From the NCBI GenBank assembly GCA_900758895.1, contig CAAETG010000146.1:1-7501 (forward strand): a stretch of 7,501 nucleotides of DNA. The letters run 5' to 3'. The notes beneath the pieces are model-generated. The model worked only from the letters and a program-made list of their open reading frames with translations. It had not been told where the DNA came from and ran no database searches. Numbering within the stretch: position 1 is the stretch's first letter; every line of letters starts with the position of its first letter. Shown here piece after piece: positions 1-4,022 of this stretch. The translations under genes were made by a program, and so were the position numbers. Source of the DNA: Bacilli bacterium. Lineage in GTDB: Bacteria; Bacillota_I; Bacilli_A; RF39; UBA660.

Positions 1-3
1 CGG

Positions 4-18
4 AACTTAAACACTTTT
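4..18 (+). repeat. Left terminal inverted repeat of the IS
   Basis: AACTTAAACACTTTT is the exact reverse complement of 1943-1957. It marks the transposase-side left end of the insertion sequence. Confidence 0.85.
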
Positions 19-37
19 AAATTTTAAAAATTGAGCA

Positions 38-63
38 AGCCATGATAAAATGGTTATTTTTTT
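38..63 (+). terminator. Possible inbound-transcription terminator at the IS left end
   Basis: AGCCAT (38-43) and ATGGTT (50-55) can pair as a 6-bp stem with one G-U pair and a 6-nt loop. A seven-T run follows at 57-63. This would stop transcription entering the element from the left before the transposase promoter. The stem is short, so this is a moderate call. Confidence 0.4.
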
Positions 64-84
64 GTCAAATTTTGCATTTTAATA

Positions 85-113
85 TTGAGTACTTTTTGAG
101 TATTTGATATAAT
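85..113 (+). promoter_or_regulatory. Transposase promoter overlapping a subterminal inverted repeat
   Basis: The -35 box TTGAGT (85-90) is separated by 17 bp from the -10 box TATAAT (108-113). TGA directly before the -10 makes it an extended -10 promoter. The -35 box lies inside the 13-bp subterminal repeat TTGAGTACTTTTT (85-97), whose inverted copy is at 1865-1877, so a protein binding that repeat would also compete with RNA polymerase. A purine-rich ribosome site (AAGGTAGG, 121-128) precedes the ATG at 137. Confidence 0.75.
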
Positions 114-136
114 ATTATTGAAGGTAGGTAACGATT

Positions 137-1864
137 ATGAGAATTAAAATTACTAAGACTAAAAATGCTGAGAACTTTTATGTGATTGAATCCACTTATA
201 TTAATAAAAAACACTCTAGTAAAATCGTAGAAAGATTAGGTAATCTAGAAGATGTCAAAAGAAAGGCTGGAAAGATGGACCCTTATCTTTGGGCTAAACA
301 ATATGCTTCTAAACTAACTCAAGAAGATAAAGAAAATAAACGTACTATTATCAAATCTTATTCTCAAAGTAAGTTAATTCCAAAAGATATTCAAAATAAA
401 TATAATGTTGGTTATCTTTTCTTGCAAGATATTTACTATAAACTTGGACTAAATCAAATTTGCAATGATATTACAGATAAATATCAATTTAAATTTGATT
501 TAAATGATATTTTATCTAAATTGATTTATTCACGAATATTATTCCCTGCTTCTAAACTTAAAACTTTAGATCTATCTAAAAAATTTTTAGAACAACCGAA
601 TTTTGATTATCAACATATTGAGAGAGCCTTACCTATTCTTTGTAAAGAAAACGATTTTATTCAATCTGAACTTTATAAAAATAGTAAGAAATATGCTCCT
701 AGAAATAATCGAATCCTCTATTATGATTGTACAAACTTTTTCTTTGAATTAGAAATAGAAGATGAGTTTAGGAAATATGGAAAAAGTAAAGAAAATAGAC
801 CCAATCCTATTGTTCAAATGGGTTTGTTCATGGATGGAGATGCAATACCCTTATCTTGTGAAATTACTCCTGGAAACAAAAATGAACAAAAAACATTACA
901 ACCTTTAGAAGAAAAAATATTAAAAGATTTTGAATTATCCGAAATTGTGGTTTGTACTGATGCAGGGCTCGCTAGTACAGCCAATCGAAAATTTAATAAT
1001 ACTAATTCAAGAAAATTTATTACTACTCAATCAATCAAAAAATTAAAAGAATTTTTAAAAGAAGAAGTATTAGATTTAACTAAAGGATGGCATCTACTAG
1101 GAAGTGATAAAATTTATAATATAGAAGCATTAAGAACAGATGAAAAATTAAAAGAAGGATATAAAGATAAAACTTTCTACAAAGAAAGATGGATAAAAGA
1201 AAACGGATTAGAACAAAGACTTATTGTTACTTTCTCAGTTAAATATCAAGAATATCAAAAACATATCCGAAATAATCAAATTGAAAGAGCAAAAAAAATT
1301 ATTGAAAATAATCCTAAAAAAATAGGAAAAGCAAAACAAAATGATCCTAAAAGATTTATTGAAACAATTAACACAACATCAAATGGTGATGTTGCCGAAG
1401 AAACTCATTATTCTATTAATCAAAATATTATCGATGAAGAAGCGAAATATGATGGTTTATATGCAGTTTGTACAAATTTAGAAGATGATGTGCAAGACAT
1501 TATAAAAGTAAATCATAAAAGATGGGAAATTGAAGAATCATTTCGAATTATGAAAAGTGAATTTAATGCTAGACCTGTCTTTCATTCTAACGAAGAAGCG
1601 ATCAAAGCCCATTTCTTAATATGCTTTTTAGCATTAACTATATATAGATATTTAGAAAAAAAGTTAGATGACAAATATACTGTTGGTGAAATTATTGATA
1701 CATTAAAAGAAATGGAATTTTCTGTAAAAGATGGAGATTACATTCCAAACTACACCAGAACAAATTTAACAGATGATTTACATGAGAAATTTGGCTTTAG
1801 AACAGACTTTGAAATACTAACTGAAAAAAATTTAAAAAAAATAATTAAAAATACAAAAATATAG
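137..1864 (+). CDS. IS1634-family DDE transposase
   Basis: The 575-aa transposase catalyses cut-and-paste movement of the surrounding element using a DDE metal-binding triad. Visible motifs match the IS4-superfamily RNase H fold. The first aspartate is D197 (in YYDCTN) and the second is D275 (in VVCTDAGLAS). The glutamate is E466 in KRWEIEESFRIMK, which satisfies R-x3-E-x6-K (R462, E466, K473), and it is followed by the ARPVFH stretch characteristic of IS1634 proteins. The tyrosine that usually begins the Y-x2-R-x3-E-x6-K signature is N459 here. A long insertion separates the second D from the E (about 190 residues), as usual in this family. Residues 1-60 match the usual short beta-rich start of these proteins. 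The frame is full length with no frameshift, so the copy may be active. ATG 137 is preceded by AAGGTAGG and a strong promoter. Confidence 0.95.
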   Translation: MRIKITKTKNAENFYVIESTYINKKHSSKIVERLGNLEDVKRKAGKMDPYLWAKQYASKLTQEDKENKRTIIKSYSQSKLIPKDIQNKYNVGYLFLQDIYYKLGLNQICNDITDKYQFKFDLNDILSKLIYSRILFPASKLKTLDLSKKFLEQPNFDYQHIERALPILCKENDFIQSELYKNSKKYAPRNNRILYYDCTNFFFELEIEDEFRKYGKSKENRPNPIVQMGLFMDGDAIPLSCEITPGNKNEQKTLQPLEEKILKDFELSEIVVCTDAGLASTANRKFNNTNSRKFITTQSIKKLKEFLKEEVLDLTKGWHLLGSDKIYNIEALRTDEKLKEGYKDKTFYKERWIKENGLEQRLIVTFSVKYQEYQKHIRNNQIERAKKIIENNPKKIGKAKQNDPKRFIETINTTSNGDVAEETHYSINQNIIDEEAKYDGLYAVCTNLEDDVQDIIKVNHKRWEIEESFRIMKSEFNARPVFHSNEEAIKAHFLICFLALTIYRYLEKKLDDKYTVGEIIDTLKEMEFSVKDGDYIPNYTRTNLTDDLHEKFGFRTDFEILTEKNLKKIIKNTKI

Positions 1865-1877
1865 AAAAAGTACTCAA
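1865..1877 (-). repeat. Right subterminal inverted repeat of the IS
   Basis: AAAAAGTACTCAA is the exact reverse complement of 85-97 and begins directly after the transposase stop codon. Its outer edge is 80 bp from the right end of the element; the left copy is 81 bp from the left end. The symmetry suggests a second transposase contact site rather than a chance match. Confidence 0.6.
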
Positions 1878-1890
1878 AATTTAAAAAAGC

Positions 1891-1941
1891 AAAAACTCTC
1901 TAAACCTACGTAAACAGGGATTTAGGGAGTTTTTACTTTTT
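1891..1941 (+). terminator. Rho-independent terminator of the transposase gene
   Basis: AAAAACTCTCTAAA (1891-1904) pairs with TTTAGGGAGTTTTT (1921-1934) over 14 bp including one U-G pair. The loop is 16 nt. A T-rich tract (TTTTTACTTTTT, 1930-1941) follows. It lies 27 bp past the transposase stop and inside the right end of the element. Confidence 0.8.
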
Positions 1942-1942
1942 A

Positions 1943-1957
1943 AAAAGTGTTTAAGTT
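1943..1957 (-). repeat. Right terminal inverted repeat of the IS
   Basis: AAAAGTGTTTAAGTT is the exact reverse complement of 4-18. The match stops at position 1958, where flanking DNA begins. Confidence 0.85.
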
Positions 1958-1976
1958 GAGATAGTTATCATTTATC

Positions 1977-2018
1977 ATACCAACAAAACGTTGGTATTTT
2001 CAAAATAATATTACCAAC
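1977..2018 (+). promoter_or_regulatory. Alternating ACCAAC/GTTGGT hairpin element upstream of the HTH gene
   Basis: Three copies of one motif lie in alternating orientation: ATACCAAC (1977-1984), GTTGGTAT (1990-1997) and TTACCAAC (2011-2018). The middle copy can pair with either neighbour, giving an 8-bp hairpin with a 5-nt loop or a 7-bp hairpin with a 15-nt loop followed by ATTTTG. It could be an operator for the adjacent helix-turn-helix protein, a leader switch or a terminator. The sequence does not decide between these. No convincing -35/-10 pair was found between here and 2047. Confidence 0.5.
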
Positions 2019-2046
2019 ATTTTGTATGCTTGTCAAGAGGTGAAAA

Positions 2047-2262
2047 ATTAAAATAACTGCAAATGATTATCGTGCTAATGAAATCTTTAAAATGATAAGG
2101 GAAAATAGTGGGAAAACCCAAACAGAATTTGGAAAAATGATTGGTAAAACTAGAAATGCTATTCAATATTATGAATATGGTCAAAGAAATTATGATTTTG
2201 AATTATTATTAGAGATTGCTAAAAAGGAAAAATTGATTATTACGATTGAGACAAAAAAATAA
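2047..2262 (+). CDS. Small XRE-like helix-turn-helix protein, probable AUU start
   Basis: A 71-residue protein that an ATG/GTG/TTG search would miss, because its first codon appears to be ATT. Read from 2047 it begins (M)KITANDYRANEIF. It contains a helix-turn-helix of the XRE/Cro type: helix 2 around TQTEFGKMIGK (residues 24-34) and the recognition helix around TRNAIQYYEYGQRN (35-48). A short beta-like tail IITIETKK follows. The ribosome site AAGAGGTG (2035-2042) sits six bases before the ATT, and an in-frame TGA at 2041-2043 blocks any upstream start. The first ATG in frame (2092) has no ribosome site and would remove the conserved N-terminal region. A terminator directly overlaps the stop codon, supporting a real transcription unit. 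The role is presumably DNA binding, but the target is unknown. Small proteins of this kind are common in phage and mobile-element regulators. Confidence 0.75.
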   Translation: MKITANDYRANEIFKMIRENSGKTQTEFGKMIGKTRNAIQYYEYGQRNYDFELLLEIAKKEKLIITIETKK

Positions 2263-2294
2263 TGTTGATAACAATGTAATTATCAACATTTTTT
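2261..2294 (+). terminator. Terminator of the small HTH gene
   Basis: AATGTTGATAA (2261-2271) is perfectly complementary to TTATCAACATT (2280-2290), an 11-bp stem with an 8-nt loop. It ends in a six-T run (2289-2294). The left arm begins within the TAA stop codon. The right arm and tail resemble the hairpin upstream of the gene (2011-2032). Confidence 0.8.
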
Positions 2295-2308
2295 GTGCCT
2301 GAAATGGA

Positions 2309-2325
2309 TGTCGAAATTTGTCGAA
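2309..2325 (+). promoter_or_regulatory. Tandem Spo0A (0A) box-like repeat
   Basis: TGTCGAA occurs twice, at 2309-2315 and 2319-2325, separated by ATT, so the copies are exactly 10 bp apart on one face of the helix. Both copies match the Spo0A box consensus TGNCGAA, and the spacing matches known tandem 0A boxes such as those at abrB, which bind a Spo0A dimer. The pair ends 9 bp before a candidate -35 box (2335-2340), a position from which Spo0A activates genes. Whether this organism has Spo0A is not visible here. Confidence 0.5.
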
Positions 2326-2334
2326 TGGTTTTTC

Positions 2335-2363
2335 TTGCTTTTTTACAAGTCTTCCTTCATAAT
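2335..2363 (+). promoter_or_regulatory. Candidate promoter for the toxin-like peptide mRNA
   Basis: TTGCTT (2335-2340) and CATAAT (2358-2363) are spaced 17 bp apart, predicting a start near 2370. The boxes are imperfect but lie just downstream of the tandem TGTCGAA pair. That layout fits an activator-assisted promoter. Confidence 0.4.
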
Positions 2364-2407
2364 AGATAATCGTTGTCTAACTGGTGGTAGCGATTGCTTC
2401 ATTTTGT

Positions 2408-2425
2408 AAGTAGTTTAAACTACTT
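2408..2425. repeat. Perfect 18-bp palindrome in the toxin leader
   Basis: AAGTAGTTTAAACTACTT is a perfect palindrome followed by GAATTTTTC. In RNA it would form a hairpin about 40 nt into the predicted leader of the peptide mRNA. In DNA it could be an operator. A G-rich stretch AGGGGGG (2435-2441) follows it, resembling a strong ribosome site but with no usable start codon at the right distance. Confidence 0.5.
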
Positions 2426-2463
2426 GAATTTTTCAGGGGGGTTTAGCTAATCTGGTGATGTAA

Positions 2464-2556
2464 GTGAGTGATACGAAATTATTGCTTATTATAATAATTA
2501 TGCTCATTTCTATTATTAGAGAAGAACATAAAAAAGTCGCTAGCCCAAGGGCATAG
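2464..2556 (+). CDS. Putative type I toxin: 30-aa hydrophobic peptide
   Basis: A GTG-initiated 30-codon frame starting SDTK. It has an uninterrupted 13-residue hydrophobic core LLLIIIIMLISII (residues 6-18), then a charged segment REEHKK (19-24) and a short tail VASPRA. A single hydrophobic helix with a basic end is the usual form of membrane-acting type I toxins (holin-like TxpA/BsrG or Fst families); no specific family signature is recognised. GGTGAT (2454-2459) matches the 3' part of the anti-Shine-Dalgarno complement AGGAGGTGAT in the correct register for GTG 2464, and an in-frame TAA at 2461-2463 excludes upstream starts. An antisense transcription unit overlaps its 3' half. In AT-rich DNA such a short hydrophobic frame could arise by chance, so the context carries most of the weight. 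Confidence 0.4.
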   Translation: MSDTKLLLIIIIMLISIIREEHKKVASPRA

Positions 2557-2561
2557 CGCTT
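2530..2561 (-). terminator. Minus-strand intrinsic terminator inside the peptide frame
   Basis: Read on the minus strand, AAGCGCTA-t-GCCC pairs with GGGC-TAGCG-a-CTT, about 12 bp with two single-base bulges and a very tight loop. A six-T run follows (the A run at 2530-2535 on +). The plus strand lacks a T-run on the other side, so termination is directional and marks the end of an antisense transcript. Confidence 0.65.
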
Positions 2562-2602
2562 GACGTAGTGCAGGCGCTATCCACTAAGTGGATAACACTT
2601 AC
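2530..2602 (-). ncRNA. Putative antisense antitoxin RNA
   Basis: A minus-strand unit of about 70 nt is predicted from a promoter at 2609-2637 (start near 2602) to a terminator at 2530-2561. It overlaps the last third of the peptide frame and about 45 nt downstream, the convergent 3'-overlap layout of TxpA/RatA and BsrG/SR4. The predicted RNA is markedly richer in G+C than its surroundings. It holds a hairpin with arms TATCCAC/GTGGATA (2578-2594) and a long terminator stem. The transcription start and processing are inferred. Confidence 0.42.
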
Positions 2603-2608
2603 ATAGTT

Positions 2609-2637
2609 AATATAACATAGTTTAAATAGTTTTACAA
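2609..2637 (-). promoter_or_regulatory. Promoter of the antisense RNA
   Basis: On the minus strand, TTGTAA (2632-2637) lies 17 bp before TATATT (2609-2614). The -10 is preceded by TGT, giving an extended -10. Predicted start is near 2602, just upstream of the hairpins of the proposed antitoxin RNA. Confidence 0.55.
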
Positions 2638-2647
2638 GATGATATAG

Positions 2648-2676
2648 TTGACAAATTTTGTCTATTTTTATAAAAT
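2648..2676 (+). promoter_or_regulatory. Strong promoter of the HEPN gene with overlapping palindrome
   Basis: The consensus -35 TTGACA (2648-2653), a 17-bp spacer and the -10 TAAAAT (2671-2676) predict a start near 2683 and a leader of only about 18 nt. The ribosome site AGGGGGA (2689-2695) is five bases before ATG 2701. The odd palindrome GACAAATTTTGTC (2650-2662) overlaps the -35 and the start of the spacer, where a repressor would block polymerase. Confidence 0.75.
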
Positions 2677-2700
2677 ATATATCGCTTTAGGGGGATTCTT

Positions 2701-3291
2701 ATGAGTACTTTAAGAGGTAGTGAGCAACCAGATTGGATTCAAGAAAAAAAGTTTAATAGAAAAGAATTAGAAACTTTAAAGGAGATTTTGCCATTTTATA
2801 TTATTAATACTTTACATGAAAGTTATAGTTATCGCAGTATTCCTGTAACTGAATATGGTTGGCCGGAAAATATATGGAATACAGGAGCTTTAAAAGATCA
2901 ACTCTTTTATGTTGCTAATCTTACTATGAATCATAATTTATTTGTTGTAGAACGTTTGGAAGATATGAGTGAAGTATGTAAACAAGCACATTTGGATGAT
3001 CAATTTTATCAATATCGTGATTTAGAACGGATTGTTGTTTATGTAAATAGTAGAACTAATCTTGTTTTAAGTATTTTTAAACATATTCGAAATTCTCTTG
3101 CTCATGGACGGTTTGTTATGTATCCAATGGGGGAAGATTATATGTTTGTCATGGAAAGTGTTGATAATAGTCGTGGTGGTTTGGTTGTAAAAGCAAGAAT
3201 GGTTCTTCGGGCTTCTACTTTAATGAAGTGGATGGAAATTATTAGAAAAGGACCAGAAGAAAGTATGCAAAGAAAAAGAAAGAAAAAATAA
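2701..3291 (+). CDS. HEPN-domain protein, putative RNase
   Basis: A 196-aa mostly helical soluble protein with no signal or membrane segment. The diagnostic stretch is HIRNSLAHGRF (128-138), which contains the HEPN signature R-x4-H (R130, H135) with the usual Asn after the Arg and the HGRF ending seen in many small bacterial HEPN families. HEPN proteins are mostly metal-independent RNases used as toxins or in antiviral defence; others are structural or inactive. Specific activity and family cannot be assigned from sequence alone. The C-terminus is strongly basic (RKRKKK), which could help bind nucleic acid. It has its own near-consensus promoter and strong ribosome site. No MNT-type or other antitoxin partner is adjacent. 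The gene ends five bases from the convergent prmC stop. Its position beside an IS and a small regulator suggests accessory, probably acquired, DNA. Confidence 0.72.
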   Translation: MSTLRGSEQPDWIQEKKFNRKELETLKEILPFYIINTLHESYSYRSIPVTEYGWPENIWNTGALKDQLFYVANLTMNHNLFVVERLEDMSEVCKQAHLDDQFYQYRDLERIVVYVNSRTNLVLSIFKHIRNSLAHGRFVMYPMGEDYMFVMESVDNSRGGLVVKARMVLRASTLMKWMEIIRKGPEESMQRKRKKK

Positions 3292-3319
3292 AAGCTCTAT
3301 GTTTCAATAAACATAAAGC
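3281..3319 (-). terminator. Terminator of the argS-prmC side, overlapping prmC stop
   Basis: Minus-strand GCTTTATGTTT (3319-3309) pairs with AAACATAGAGC (3304-3294) over 11 bp with one U-G pair and a 4-nt loop, followed by a long T-rich tract from 3293 down to about 3281. The stem encodes the last PrmC residues (MFIET) and its TAG stop. The T-tract is the complement of the AAA/AGA codons for the HEPN protein's basic tail. On the plus strand no T-run follows, so it serves only the minus strand. Confidence 0.85.
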
Positions 3320-4022
3320 GGTCAAATCCATTAAAGTCTTTTTCTATCTTGATATTAGCTTTTGGATAGATATCCAAGGCTAATTTTTTTATGTCTTCTC
3401 CTAATGTTGCACCTATTTCAAAGATAATCATGCCATTTGGATTTAATAAATATTTGGATATTTTTAAGATTCTTTGATAAAATTCTAGACCTTTATTTTT
3501 AGCAAATAAGGCTATTTGTGGTTCAAATTTTGTTTCTTTTGAATGATACTCATCAATTTTAACATAGGGAGGGTTGGATATTAAAAAGTCGTATTTTCCC
3601 TCTATATTCTCTGTTAAAATATCTTTTTTAAAAAAGTGAATGTCTACTTCGTTATTTTTGGCATTTTCTCTTGCAATTTTTAAAGCATCCTCGCTTATAT
3701 CACAAGCATCTATTTGGATATTTAAGTGCTTTTTTAGGGCTATGGCAATACATCCGCTTCCTGTACATAAGTCTATTCCTGTTTTTATTTCTTTTTTTTG
3801 CAAATACTTAATTGCTTTTTCGACTAGGTATTCTGTTTCAAAACGAGGAATTAATACATTTTCATTTATTTTAATTTTGCAATGATAGAAATCCACATAA
3901 CCAATTAAGTATTGAATCGGATAGCCTTCTTCTACTTGTTTTAGTGCATCTTCTAAGGCGCCTTGATAGTTTTCCTTTAATGCTTTTAATTCAGCATTAC
4001 CAATTTTATTCAAATGTTTCAC
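3297..4022 (-). CDS. prmC: Release factor glutamine methyltransferase PrmC
   Basis: A 241-aa S-adenosylmethionine-dependent enzyme that N5-methylates the glutamine of the GGQ motif in peptide-chain release factors. Visible motifs are VLIPRFETE (56-64), the SAM-binding loop DLCTGSG (84-90), the acidic loop ACDIS (106-110), the catalytic NPPYV (150-154), EPQIAL (167-172) and FEIG (201-204). The catalytic domain is complete, but the N-terminal helical domain is about 30 residues shorter than in typical 275-285-aa homologues. The GTG start overlaps the prfA end by 17 nt. An in-frame TAG two codons upstream shows that no longer version starts in this frame. A TTG three codons later, with GGTGA ahead of it, is an alternative start. 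Translation is probably coupled to prfA, whose product is its substrate. The gene closes the minus-strand operon. Confidence 0.93.
   Translation of the reverse strand: MKHLNKIGNAELKALKENYQGALEDALKQVEEGYPIQYLIGYVDFYHCKIKINENVLIPRFETEYLVEKAIKYLQKKEIKTGIDLCTGSGCIAIALKKHLNIQIDACDISEDALKIARENAKNNEVDIHFFKKDILTENIEGKYDFLISNPPYVKIDEYHSKETKFEPQIALFAKNKGLEFYQRILKISKYLLNPNGMIIFEIGATLGEDIKKLALDIYPKANIKIEKDFNGFDRFMFIET

Larger units (their letters stand above)
4..1957 (+). mobile_element. Complete IS1634-family insertion sequence
   Basis: A 1954-bp element bounded by perfect 15-bp terminal inverted repeats (AACTTAAACACTTTT at 4-18 and its reverse complement at 1943-1957). It contains one intact transposase gene with its own promoter and terminator. 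A second, subterminal inverted repeat pair (85-97 and 1865-1877) lies almost exactly equidistant from the two ends. The transposase sequence assigns it to the IS1634 group of DDE elements. No short target duplication can be tested, because only three bases (CGG) precede the left repeat and they are not matched just outside the right one. IS1634 and IS1549 are known for very long, variable target duplications, so the missing repeat does not argue against a simple insertion. The outer boundary could be off by a base or two. Confidence 0.88.

Noticed and set aside
2092..2262. Shorter version of the HTH protein starting at ATG 2092
   Set aside because: It has no ribosome site and loses the N-terminal segment that continues the same fold; the ATT with AAGAGGTG fits better.
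2302..2370. A 21-codon frame starting at the ATG near 2304, overlapping the TGTCGAA repeats
   Set aside because: It has no ribosome site at a workable distance (the upstream bases are a terminator T-run), and the repeats and promoter explain the sequence better.
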